Source: Armatimonadota bacterium (GTDB lineage: Bacteria; Armatimonadota; Zipacnadia; Zipacnadales; FEN-943). From it: 33,046 nt of DNA. Shown piece after piece: positions 15,076 to 22,811 of this stretch. Each line of letters starts with the position of its first letter. Position 1 is the first letter of the stretch. Position numbers and translations under genes: made by a program. The stretch is taken from NCBI GenBank assembly GCA_003170595.1, contig PMZA01000125.1, positions 1 through 33,046 of the forward strand, in the 5' to 3' direction. Below the pieces are notes generated by a model, which saw only the letters and a list, made by a program, of their open reading frames with translations, ran no database searches and was not told the DNA's origin.

Positions 15076-15107
15076 AAGCGTCCGCCCGAATCCTCGGGCG
15101 GACGCTT
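15076..15107. terminator. Bidirectional-type terminator hairpin
   Basis: A perfect 14-bp stem (AAGCGTCCGCCCGA and its complement) with a 4-nt loop, between the convergent PEP-CTERM and H-X9-DG genes. Only a short T-run follows on the plus strand (GCTTTGC). Confidence 0.65.
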
Positions 15108-15128
15108 CGCTTTGCCTCACTGTCTCGA

Positions 15129-16079
15129 CTACTTGATCGGCCGCTTCAGGGCCTCGCGCGCCTCATTGACGCTGATCCATTTCGCGTGCCCATCCGCATA
15201 GCCCACGACTAACCCGCCGTCATGAACGCCCTCAGGAGGCACATCGTCCCAGGTCCCAACAGGGTCGGCACCCTTCGCCTTCGCCTCAAACACCAGGATC
15301 GTCTCCGCCGGTTTCGCGATGTCGGCGATGTGAGCCTGGAGCAGCGCCTTGTTGAAGGCGTACCCGACCTTCGTCTCCGGTCGCGACGGGCAGATCATGA
15401 CCTGGGTGTTCTTCAGATACGGCTGCAGGTCGTCCGCCCACGTCGGGCCCGGGAAAACCTCGTCGTGATCCTGCGCATACATCAGAAACCCCAGGCAGAT
15501 CTGCTTGATGTTGCTCGTGCATGACGCCTGCATGGCCTGGTCGCGCGCCTTGGCCATCATCGGCGCCATGGCCAGGGCATTGAGCTTCATCGCCGGCCTC
15601 TTCCTGTAGGTCAGTTGCCCCAGCACCTTCATGTTCGCCAGGTCGATCTTGTAGACCGTGCCGCGGTCGATGATGAGGAGGGTGTTGTCGGCGGGGTTAA
15701 TGCTGAACTGCGGGGGAGGCTGCTGGCCCTTCATCATCTGCGAGAAGAACAGCATGCCCATGGCGTCCCCGCCCCCGCCGCCCCCTTGCGCCATCATCAG
15801 CAGCGGCAGCATCGAACCCATGTCATCGTCCGGCGAGGCTGACATCATCGCCATCATGACGGCGGTCTTCTCGTCCATCCCCATAGCCTCATACTGCTGC
15901 ACCTGAGCCGCCAGGTCCCCGCCTTCGGCCGTGGCAGGCGTCACCACGTCCACACCCCCCGCCGGTGGAGCAGGAGCAGGGGCCGCCGCCGCAGGCTGCG
16001 CCAGACACGCGCGCATGGGGACGAGTACCGCGAAGGCCAACAACGACAAAGCCACGACCGGCGTTATGTGACGCCGCAT
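15129..16079 (-). CDS. Secreted protein with C-terminal H-X9-DG domain
   Basis: A 316-aa exported protein. Signal peptide MRRHITPVVALSLLAFAVLVPMRACLAQ; then Ala/Pro-rich and Met/Gly-rich low-complexity stretches (about 25-130). A short repeat-like segment follows (NTLLIIDRGTVYKIDLANMKVLGQ), similar to one blade of a beta-propeller. The last 140 residues carry CTSNIKQICLGFLMYAQDHD and the H-X9-DG motif in VHDGGLVVGYADGHAKW, typical of the prepilin-associated proteins abundant in Planctomycetota, Armatimonadota and Verrucomicrobiota. Unlike those, it has a Sec signal and no prepilin cleavage site. ATG at 16079 has GGAGG 7 nt upstream. Last gene of the SPFH operon, 34 nt after the SPFH gene. Confidence 0.82.
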   Translation of the reverse strand: MRRHITPVVALSLLAFAVLVPMRACLAQPAAAAPAPAPPAGGVDVVTPATAEGGDLAAQVQQYEAMGMDEKTAVMMAMMSASPDDDMGSMLPLLMMAQGGGGGGDAMGMLFFSQMMKGQQPPPQFSINPADNTLLIIDRGTVYKIDLANMKVLGQLTYRKRPAMKLNALAMAPMMAKARDQAMQASCTSNIKQICLGFLMYAQDHDEVFPGPTWADDLQPYLKNTQVMICPSRPETKVGYAFNKALLQAHIADIAKPAETILVFEAKAKGADPVGTWDDVPPEGVHDGGLVVGYADGHAKWISVNEAREALKRPIK

Positions 16080-16113
16080 CCTGACCACCTCCGGTACATC
16101 GAGAAGCCTGTCT

Positions 16114-17226
16114 TTACGACAGCTTCTTACCGCACTTCGGGCAGAAACCGGCTCCGGCGGGCAGTTCCGTGCCGCAGTCGGGGCACTTAGCAGGCTCCGG
16201 GGCAGCCGGAACCGCCGTCCCGCACTTGGGGCAGAACTTCGCGCCATCAGGCAGCGGTCCTCCGCAGCTTGCGCAGAACGCGCCTGCCGCGGCAGCAGCA
16301 CCACCGGCCGCGGCCGCACCTCCGGCGGCAGCGCCTGCATCCGCAGGCTTGCTGCCCATCGCATCCACCACAGCCTTCGCCATCGCCGCGCCCATCGCGA
16401 GCCCGCCGCCTATCCCCACGCCAGCCGCGGCCGCGCCACCTGCCTCGCCCACGCCTCCGGTGCCGCCGGCGCCACCCCCTGTAGCCATGTCGCCGATGGC
16501 CTTAGCCGCGCGGTACTGGAGGAATCTCGCCTGGTCGCCCACGGCCTCCATGGACGTCCGCTCATCCATCATCCGCTGGACTTCCTCGGGCGGGGTGACG
16601 GCCTCGATGACGAAGTCGATCATCTCCATCCCGTAGCGCCCGAAGTCCTCCTGCAGCTTCGCCTTCGCCGCCGCCGCGATCTGCTCGTACAGCTTCGGCA
16701 GGTTGAGCAGCGTGTCGAGGACCTGCCCCAGCGTGTCATTGAGCCGCGAGACGATGAAGCTGCGCAGCCAATCCTCGACCTGCGTCTGCAGGTAGAGATG
16801 CTCGGTGCCCACGACGTTGTTGACGAAGAGCTGCGGGTCAGCGATGCGCATGGTGTAGAGCCCGTGCGCCGCCAGCCGCACCATCGCCAGCTCGCTGTCG
16901 CGGAAGACGATGGGCGTCGCGGTCCCCCACTTGAGGTCCGTGAAGGTCCGCATGTTCACGAAGTAGACCTCGGACTGGAAGGGGGTCTCGCCGCCGAAGA
17001 CCATGTTCACGATCCGGCCGAGGATCGGCAGGTTCAGCGTGGACAGAGTATGGCGCCCCGGCTGGAACACATCGAGGGCCTTGCCGTCGCGGAAGAACAC
17101 CGCCGTCTGGCTCTCGCGCACCACTAGCTGCGAGCCCATCCGGATGTCGCCCGACCCTTCCTCCGGCCAGCGGTGAACGATCTCCTGACCGGTTTCATCC
17201 CGCCACTCGAGAACTTGCAGGCCCAT
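16114..17226 (-). CDS. SPFH-domain protein with C-terminal zinc ribbons (YdjI type)
   Basis: A 370-aa protein in the style of Bacillus YdjI and other 'virion core-like' SPFH proteins. Residues 30-250 are an SPFH/band-7-like domain with LVVRESQTAVFFRDGKALDV at its start. A Gly/Ala-rich linker (about 250-315) follows. Two or three zinc-ribbon modules end the protein: CASCGGPLPDGAKFCPKCG, then CPDCGTELPAGAGFCPKCG. There is no transmembrane helix; such proteins attach to membranes and, in B. subtilis, YdjI works with a PspA-type protein under membrane stress. Here its operon partners are a coiled-coil protein, an unknown protein and a secreted H-X9-DG protein. ATG at 17226 has GGAGGT 7 nt upstream. 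Family firm; function inferred. Confidence 0.9.
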   Translation of the reverse strand: MGLQVLEWRDETGQEIVHRWPEEGSGDIRMGSQLVVRESQTAVFFRDGKALDVFQPGRHTLSTLNLPILGRIVNMVFGGETPFQSEVYFVNMRTFTDLKWGTATPIVFRDSELAMVRLAAHGLYTMRIADPQLFVNNVVGTEHLYLQTQVEDWLRSFIVSRLNDTLGQVLDTLLNLPKLYEQIAAAAKAKLQEDFGRYGMEMIDFVIEAVTPPEEVQRMMDERTSMEAVGDQARFLQYRAAKAIGDMATGGGAGGTGGVGEAGGAAAAGVGIGGGLAMGAAMAKAVVDAMGSKPADAGAAAGGAAAAGGAAAAAGAFCASCGGPLPDGAKFCPKCGTAVPAAPEPAKCPDCGTELPAGAGFCPKCGKKLS

Positions 17227-17244
17227 TTGTCCTACCTCCGCTGC

Positions 17245-17733
17245 TCAGACGCCGCTGCTGATCTTAGCCTCCGGCGCCGGCCTTTCCTCCGGCGTGGCCG
17301 CTCTCGCCTGGAACTCCACCCATCGCCGGTTGCTCACGAACACCACTGCCCGCCAGCCGTCGCCCAGCTCATACTCGAGCAGACGGCCGCGGTCGAAGGA
17401 CAGCGCCGCGCCCTGGTGATTGGCCTCATACACAGCGTCGCCAAAGTACACGAGCTTGCCCTCGCCATGTTCGACGGGCGGCAGGGCCGCCAGGTATTCC
17501 TGGTCGCTCGGATGCCGGCCGGGCTCACACATGCCTTCCCAGTCGCCGCCGTGGGAGACCTCGTAGGTCTCACCGCGGGTCATCGCGATGCGCGGATTGT
17601 CGAGGCCATCGGTCGATCGCAGATCGCACAGTCGCCATCCGAACTCCGCCGCCGATATCGTCATGCATGCCTCTAGAAGATACCCCTTCCCTTGCCAAAA
17701 CACAGGCTGACCGATTTTCAGCGCGCAGGTCAT
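17245..17733 (-). CDS. Unknown protein of the SPFH operon (faintly DUF4178-like)
   Basis: A 162-aa soluble protein, not firmly recognised. It is Trp/Tyr-rich and beta-like, with LKIGQPVFWQGKGYLLEACM near the start and LLEYELGDGWRAVVFVSNRR near the end. That pattern recalls DUF4178-type domains, which occur next to membrane-stress and SPFH genes in many bacteria, but the match is weak. No signal peptide and no membrane segment. ATG at 17733 is preceded by GAGGT 6-7 nt away. The gene sits 11 nt after the coiled-coil gene and 18 nt before the SPFH gene, so it is clearly part of that operon. Confidence 0.65.
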   Translation of the reverse strand: MTCALKIGQPVFWQGKGYLLEACMTISAAEFGWRLCDLRSTDGLDNPRIAMTRGETYEVSHGGDWEGMCEPGRHPSDQEYLAALPPVEHGEGKLVYFGDAVYEANHQGAALSFDRGRLLEYELGDGWRAVVFVSNRRWVEFQARAATPEERPAPEAKISSGV

Positions 17734-17745
17734 TGCTATACCTCG

Positions 17746-18264
17746 CTACTGGCTCGGTGGGAGCCCGGCAATCGCGTCGGAGCGGCCTTCAATCTTGCCG
17801 CCCAGGTCAGTTATTGCGGCATCGAGGGCGGCTACCGCCGCCTCGAAGCCCGCCTCATCCGCGGCCGTCACCGCGGCCACTTTCTCACTCAGGGCCGTAA
17901 GGGCGTCTTGCAGGGACAGGTCGTATTGGTAGAGTTTGTCCAACTCGGGCTCGTTGAAGGCGGGCTTTTCCAGCCAGCCGGTGTAGCCATAGTCGGCGTA
18001 GTGGAGCTTGTCGCGCTCCTTGGTCAACTGCCCGAGGCAACGGTCGAGGGCGCCCACCTGAGCCACCTTGCCCGCGTGGCTGAGGTCGGCCTCGGTGCGC
18101 TGGAGCTTGGTCCGCTCACCGTCAATCAGACTTACGAGGTGGTCCCGCAGAAGCTTATCTGCCTGACGCCTTTCTTCGCGCTCTCGATATCCCTTGAAGC
18201 CGGGGAGGAGATCGAGCAGGCGGCGGCGTCCGGTCTGGCCGGCCTGACCCTGAGGATCAGCCAT
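17746..18264 (-). CDS. Coiled-coil protein of the SPFH operon
   Basis: A 172-aa helical, charged protein, first gene of the four-gene SPFH operon. The N-terminal part LLDLLPGFKGYREREERRQA is followed by long amphipathic helices with heptad-like spacing (about 30-90 and 115-165). It has no membrane segment. The segment 'PGFKGYREREERRQADK' is, to my memory, shared by unnamed proteins encoded beside SPFH genes in other phyla, but I cannot check this. A peripheral membrane or scaffold role like that of PspA-family partners of YdjI is possible; it is not itself recognisably PspA. ATG at 18264 has GGAGGG 8 nt upstream. Confidence 0.72.
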   Translation of the reverse strand: MADPQGQAGQTGRRRLLDLLPGFKGYREREERRQADKLLRDHLVSLIDGERTKLQRTEADLSHAGKVAQVGALDRCLGQLTKERDKLHYADYGYTGWLEKPAFNEPELDKLYQYDLSLQDALTALSEKVAAVTAADEAGFEAAVAALDAAITDLGGKIEGRSDAIAGLPPSQ

Positions 18265-18401
18265 GAATCCTTCCCTCCGATTTGCTGGGACCCGAATCCC
18301 TAGGCCCGAACGATGATGGCGGGAACAGTCCTTGCGGCCACGGTATCCCTGCCGGCTCAGGGAGTTTCTGTGACTTCGAGCTGCGACCCCTTCGGATTCT
18401 A

Positions 18402-18430
18402 TTGGTCACCGCTCGCCGCACGTATATAAT
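18402..18430 (+). promoter_or_regulatory. Sigma-70-type promoter for the VWA/DUF4159 operon
   Basis: TTGGTC (18402-18407), a 17-bp spacer and a consensus TATAAT (18425-18430). The leader would be about 20 nt to the ATG at 18456, just enough for the GAGGTG ribosome site. Confidence 0.65.
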
Positions 18431-18455
18431 GCACCTTGCTAGCGAGGTGCGCCAC

Positions 18456-20555
18456 ATGTTTCTTGGAAAGCTGGGGATGAGTTTCCTCGTGCTAATATTG
18501 GGCGGAGCGGCTGTGTGGTTCGGGCTGCGCCGTCTAGGCGATCTTGCGCCCCAACGACGCGCTGGCCTGGCAGCCTTCCGGGGCCTCACCGTCGTCCTCG
18601 TCGCCGCCGCGGTCTTCAACCCCGAGTGGATGCTCACCTCGACGGCCTCACGCCTCGCGCCGGTGATCGTCGTCGGCGATCATAGCGCGAGCATGGATCT
18701 CCCGGACATGGACCGCGGCTCCACCCGTCGCAGCTCCGTCGAGGCGAAGGTCCTCGTCAAGGACGGTCTCCTCGATCGCCTCGCCTCCAGGCGCCGCGTT
18801 GAGGCCTACGGCTTCGCCGCTCAGCTTCTGCCCCTCGCCGGCAGGGCCCTCCCGGCCGCCGTCGACAAGACCGACCTGCGCGTGGCCCTCCGCCAGCTTC
18901 ACGCGGAGGCCTCCCGTGCCGGCGCGCAGGCCATCGTCCTCCTCACCGATGGCGTCGACACCGAGGGCCTCACCGCCGCCGAGGCCGCCCGGCTCGCGAA
19001 GGGACTCCCGCCCATCTTCGCCGTCCAGCTAGGCGGCCGCGCGCCTCTCTTCAACCGCGCGATCCTGGGCCTCCGCGCTCCGAAGCAGGCGCCCGCGGGC
19101 AAGAACTTCGACTGCACCGTCTCCGCGTCCTCGCCTACCGAAGCCGGCACGTCCCTCGACCTCACCTGGGCCGCCTCCGATGGCCAGCATGGCGACGTCG
19201 CCCTCAAGCTCGGCGCCGACGGCACCGGCGCGGTGACCTTTCCCATCGCCGCCGGCCGTCCCAGCAAGCTCCGGGTCATCGTCGGCTTCGGCGTCAAACA
19301 GGGCGAGTACTCCGCCGAGGACAACGTCCGCGCCGCCATGGTGGACATCGTCGCTGGCGACCGCCACCTCGTCTATCTCGACTCCGCGCCGCGTCCCGAA
19401 CTCGCCTCCCTCCGCCGCCTCCTCGATCGCCTCACGGAGGTCAAGCTCAGCCTCGGCGTCCGTAAGGCCACCGGCGAATGGTCGCAGGAGCTGCCCGCCC
19501 TCAAGCCGATCGACAAGCCCTGGATGATCGACAGCTTCCTCGCCGCCACCATCTACATGCTCGGGGATCTCAACGCCGACACGATGACGAGGTCGTCGTG
19601 GGATGGCCTGGATCGCCGCGTCGCCGGGGGAGAGGCAGGGCTCATCGTCCTCGGCGGCCCTGAGTCGGTGAAGACTCCCAACCGCCTCCGCGACCGCCTG
19701 CCCGCCGACATCACTGCCTATCAGCAGCGGGCCGTGTCGATCGCCGCGCCGCCCGGCTCCTCTCCACTCTACGATCCTGGTATCCGCTGGTCGGAGCTGC
19801 CCACGCTCGCCGGGGTCAACACCCTCGGCCCGCTCACCCAGGGCGCCATCGTCGCCCTGCGCGCGACCGACGGCTCGCCTCTCATCGTTCTGCGCGACGA
19901 TGCGATACGCTCGGCCGTCGTCGCCACCGACTCTCTCGGCCGCCTCGCCTTCAGCTCCTCAGCCAACGACGCCAGCCGCGAGGCCTACAACCATATCTGG
20001 CTGAAGCTTCTGGCGTGGATGCTGCGACCGCGCCCGCCGCGACCGATCACGCTCATGTGCGACCACCTCATCGCCCTGGCCGGCGAGCCGATCAGCATCG
20101 AGGGCGACGCCACCGCCGCGGTCGACTCGGCGACCCTCGAGTTCGCCGGGCCCACACCCGCGCAGCGGCCCATGGAGCGGCGCGGCCCCGGCCTCTTCCG
20201 CGTCGACCTGCCCGGCCTGCCCGCGGGACGCTACGCCCTGCTCGCGAGAGCCAAAGCTGCCGGCGGCGCCGAGCTTGGGCAGGACCGGCTGCGCATCGAC
20301 GTCGTCGCGCAGAGCCGCGAGTGGCGCCATCCCGCCCCCAACGCGCCCATGCTCCAGGCCATCGCCGGCGCCACCGGGGGCAAGGTCCTCGCCTGGGATG
20401 ACGTCGACCGCGTGCCTGAGTACCTCCCGACCGCCGTCCAACCCGAGGTCGCCACCCACCGCTTCGCCCCGGCGCGGGGTATCCTTGCGGCGATGCTGCT
20501 TCTCGCGCTGCTCATGGGCGACTGGATCGTCCGCCGCCGCTGGGGTCTCCTATGA
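18456..20555 (+). CDS. Membrane-anchored VWA-domain protein with glutamine-amidotransferase-like region
   Basis: A 699-aa membrane protein. Two N-terminal helices (LGMSFLVLILGGAAVWFGL and FRGLTVVLVAAAVF) precede a von Willebrand A domain. Its metal site is intact: DHSAS (Asp75, Ser77, Ser79) and LLTDGVD (Asp165). A beta-sandwich-like region follows, then at about 360-530 a segment like the class I amidotransferase-type domain of large VWA proteins (SFLAATIYMLGDLNADTM, GLIVLGGPESV). A final helix (GILAAMLLLALLMGDWIV) ends in basic residues. The start is ATG 18456 with GAGGTG 6 nt upstream and a promoter just before; upstream ATGs at 18429 and 18282 fall in or before the promoter. The downstream DUF4159 gene overlaps by 4 nt. 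Such pairs occur in BatA/MoxR-like gene neighbourhoods; function unknown. Confidence 0.85.
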   Translation: MFLGKLGMSFLVLILGGAAVWFGLRRLGDLAPQRRAGLAAFRGLTVVLVAAAVFNPEWMLTSTASRLAPVIVVGDHSASMDLPDMDRGSTRRSSVEAKVLVKDGLLDRLASRRRVEAYGFAAQLLPLAGRALPAAVDKTDLRVALRQLHAEASRAGAQAIVLLTDGVDTEGLTAAEAARLAKGLPPIFAVQLGGRAPLFNRAILGLRAPKQAPAGKNFDCTVSASSPTEAGTSLDLTWAASDGQHGDVALKLGADGTGAVTFPIAAGRPSKLRVIVGFGVKQGEYSAEDNVRAAMVDIVAGDRHLVYLDSAPRPELASLRRLLDRLTEVKLSLGVRKATGEWSQELPALKPIDKPWMIDSFLAATIYMLGDLNADTMTRSSWDGLDRRVAGGEAGLIVLGGPESVKTPNRLRDRLPADITAYQQRAVSIAAPPGSSPLYDPGIRWSELPTLAGVNTLGPLTQGAIVALRATDGSPLIVLRDDAIRSAVVATDSLGRLAFSSSANDASREAYNHIWLKLLAWMLRPRPPRPITLMCDHLIALAGEPISIEGDATAAVDSATLEFAGPTPAQRPMERRGPGLFRVDLPGLPAGRYALLARAKAAGGAELGQDRLRIDVVAQSREWRHPAPNAPMLQAIAGATGGKVLAWDDVDRVPEYLPTAVQPEVATHRFAPARGILAAMLLLALLMGDWIVRRRWGLL

Positions 20556-21238
20556 GTCTCCGTCCGCGCGGCGTTGGAGTGAACGCTCGTTCACTCGCCA
20601 CATATGCCGTGCTGATGCTGGCCCTACTGCCCCACGCCTCAGCCGGTCAGGTGAAGGCCGCGCGGCTCAAGTACGGTGGCGGCGGCGACTGGTATGCCAA
20701 CCCGACCTCCGTCCCGCGCCTTCTCGCCGAGGTCCGCAAGCGCACGACCATCGACATCGCGCCCGAGCCCGATATCGTCGAAGCCTCCTCCCCGCGGCTC
20801 TACGACTACGCGATCCTCTTCGTCACGGGTCACGGCAATATCGTCTTCACTCCCGCCGAGCGCCGCAACCTCCGCGCCTACCTCGACGCTGGGGGCTTCC
20901 TCCATGTGGATGACAACTACGGCCTCGACGAGTTCTTCCGCCCCGAGGTCAAGCAGCTCTTCCCCGGACGCCCGCTCGTCGAGCTACCCTTTTCGCACGC
21001 GATCTATCATTCGTTCTACGCCTTCCCCGGCGGGCTGCCCAAGATTCACGAGCATCACGGCGGCCCGCCCCACGGCTACGCGATCGTCCACGAGGGCCGC
21101 GTGGAGATGTTCTATTCCTACAACACCGACCTCAGCGACGGCTGGGAGGCACCCGACGTCCACAAGGACCCGGCCGACGTCCGCGAACAAGCCTTCAAGA
21201 TGGGCGTCAATATAGTCGTCTACGCCCTTACACACTGA
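20552..21238 (+). CDS. Exported DUF4159 protein
   Basis: A 228-aa protein matching DUF4159. A signal peptide or anchor (ARSLATYAVLMLALLPHASAG) is followed by the domain. Conserved blocks are LKYGGGGDWYANP, YDYAILFVTGHGNIVFTPAE, LRAYLDAGGFLHVDDNYGLD, LPFSHAIYHSFYAFPGGLPK and YSYNTDLSDGWE, a Rossmann-like amidotransferase-related fold. The ATG overlaps the stop codon of the VWA gene (ATGA), so they are coupled and probably act together at the membrane. DUF4159 proteins are usually encoded near MoxR ATPase/DUF58/VWA genes; here MoxR and DUF58 are missing. Biochemical role unknown. Confidence 0.88.
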   Translation: MSLRPRGVGVNARSLATYAVLMLALLPHASAGQVKAARLKYGGGGDWYANPTSVPRLLAEVRKRTTIDIAPEPDIVEASSPRLYDYAILFVTGHGNIVFTPAERRNLRAYLDAGGFLHVDDNYGLDEFFRPEVKQLFPGRPLVELPFSHAIYHSFYAFPGGLPKIHEHHGGPPHGYAIVHEGRVEMFYSYNTDLSDGWEAPDVHKDPADVREQAFKMGVNIVVYALTH

Positions 21239-21307
21239 TCCGCAGCCCTTCCACCTCGCGACATAAGGAGTACAATAGCTGCGGTGTATCGGTTACGCAG
21301 GCCTGAG

Positions 21308-21415
21308 GGAGGGCGTGACCATGACCGTTAGCCGGGCTGCCGCTTGCCTGATGCTTTGCCTCACGACCTTCTGCGTGAGAGCCGACGTCCTGCTCACGCC
21401 CCATCCCCGCGGGCT
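21308..21415 (+). repeat. 108-nt direct repeat, copy A (5' end of first paralogue)
   Basis: Identical base for base to 22704-22811. It covers the ribosome binding site, start codon, signal peptide and first mature residues. The tandem paralogues are much more diverged downstream. Confidence 0.95.
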
Positions 21416-22670
21416 GATTGATGTCGCCTTTTCCGACGGCCTCAAGACCGAGCTTTCCCCCGGCGTTCAGGGGCAGGGGTGGGCCGATACCGACTGCTTC
21501 GGCGCCTTCATGCTCGCCGGCAGCGGCGCCGACCTTTTCCACGACGGCCAGACTATCCGCCTGCCCATCCCTTACACCGACCACAAGGTCCTCGACTGCT
21601 TCGGCCAGTTCAAGCCCGACGACAAGGATCCGAAGGCAATTCACTTCCTCTACCGCTTCACGGCTCCCGAGGCGACCTCGATCTACTCGGCCCGGGTGCA
21701 GCTTCGGATGCTCGCGAAGGACTGGGGAGGGGCGGCGCTGGCCGCGATCAACGGCGCGGGCTGCGCCCCGGCCCTCAGCGTTAAGCCCTACGACATGCGC
21801 CCCTTCAACGCTCAGGCGGGCGGCCTCATCGTCGCCGCGGGCACTCCCCACGAGGTGCGCATGGAACTCGACGCGCCCCACTGGATGTGCGTCAATGATG
21901 AGCGCACCTGGGGTGGTGGCGGCTGGGGCGATTCCTTCAGCATCGACCTCTACGCCCTGGTCGCCGATGGAGGCACGCCCGTCACCGCCGGTCAGGTGAT
22001 GGAGATCGCCGGCACGTTCCACTTCGCCGAGCCGGTAGAGGTTTTCGAACCTCAGCCCATCGTCGCGAAGGTCTCGGATGCGACCGGTTGGAAGGCGGCG
22101 CTCGGCCTCGGCGTGGCCGACGTGTTCGGCAAGGAACTCGGCCTCGCCCCATCCATGCGCATGGGGGTCGCCGACGATGCGCCCGGCGTGATCGAGTACA
22201 CGGGCCAGATCCTCGACGAGCCGAGCAAGAAGCCGCAGTTCGACGTTGTCCGCCGTGTCACAGTGGCCGACGACAAGTCGGAGATGCTGGTCTCGCAGCA
22301 GCTCACCGCCCTCGGCGTCCTCCGGATCCAGGGCGTGTACTCGCAGGTGAGGCTGCCTCGGCCCCAGTTCGACGGGTGCAAAGCCATCTTCCTCAACCAG
22401 GGCCAGCCGTCGGTGGTCCTGCGTGACTATACGAGGCCCACGTCGGCCATCGCCCGCGCCGCTGCCCCGAGCGTGCGCATTGACTCCACCGGCGGGCCGC
22501 TCCTCACGGTCACCTGCAAGACGGCGACGTACTGGGAGATGCGCGTGCAGCCCGACGCCTTCGTCCTGTGCGCGAGCTTCTTCGAGCCGATTCTCTTCGT
22601 GGACATGTCCCGGCCTGTGCCGAAAGCGACGACCCTGCGCGAGGACCTCACGATTCACTGGGGAAAGTAG
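21321..22670 (+). CDS. Secreted protein, tandem paralogue 1 (unknown family)
   Basis: A 449-aa exported protein of no recognised family. Signal peptide MTVSRAAACLMLCLTTFCVRA, then the mature start DVLLTPHPRGLIDVAFSDG. The body alternates short beta-like segments, for example IHFLYRFTAPEATSIYSARV and FNAQAGGLIVAAGTPHEVRM; it ends LREDLTIHWGK. Several Cys are present but few are shared with the paralogue. A beta-sandwich or mutarotase-like carbohydrate-handling fold is possible but unproven. ATG at 21321 has GAGGGAGG 8 nt upstream; an in-frame GTG two codons earlier is too close to it. It shares about half its residues (my estimate by eye) with the next gene, 46 nt downstream, likely in one operon. 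Confidence 0.82.
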   Translation: MTVSRAAACLMLCLTTFCVRADVLLTPHPRGLIDVAFSDGLKTELSPGVQGQGWADTDCFGAFMLAGSGADLFHDGQTIRLPIPYTDHKVLDCFGQFKPDDKDPKAIHFLYRFTAPEATSIYSARVQLRMLAKDWGGAALAAINGAGCAPALSVKPYDMRPFNAQAGGLIVAAGTPHEVRMELDAPHWMCVNDERTWGGGGWGDSFSIDLYALVADGGTPVTAGQVMEIAGTFHFAEPVEVFEPQPIVAKVSDATGWKAALGLGVADVFGKELGLAPSMRMGVADDAPGVIEYTGQILDEPSKKPQFDVVRRVTVADDKSEMLVSQQLTALGVLRIQGVYSQVRLPRPQFDGCKAIFLNQGQPSVVLRDYTRPTSAIARAAAPSVRIDSTGGPLLTVTCKTATYWEMRVQPDAFVLCASFFEPILFVDMSRPVPKATTLREDLTIHWGK

Positions 22671-22703
22671 CGATTTCGTAGTTAGCGGCTGCGTCTGGGT
22701 AAA

Positions 22704-22811
22704 GGAGGGCGTGACCATGACCGTTAGCCGGGCTGCCGCTTGCCTGATGCTTTGCCTCACGACCTTCTGCGTGAGAGCCGACGTCCTGCTCACGCCCCAT
22801 CCCCGCGGGCT
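22704..22811 (+). repeat. 108-nt direct repeat, copy B (5' end of second paralogue)
   Basis: Identical to 21308-21415, offset 1396 bp. The two copies could recombine to delete one gene and leave a single chimera. Confidence 0.95.

Noticed and set aside
21249-21276. Promoter TTCCAC-16-TACAAT before the first secreted paralogue
   Set aside because: The -35 match is poor and the spacing short; not listed as a feature though TACAAT may be a real -10.
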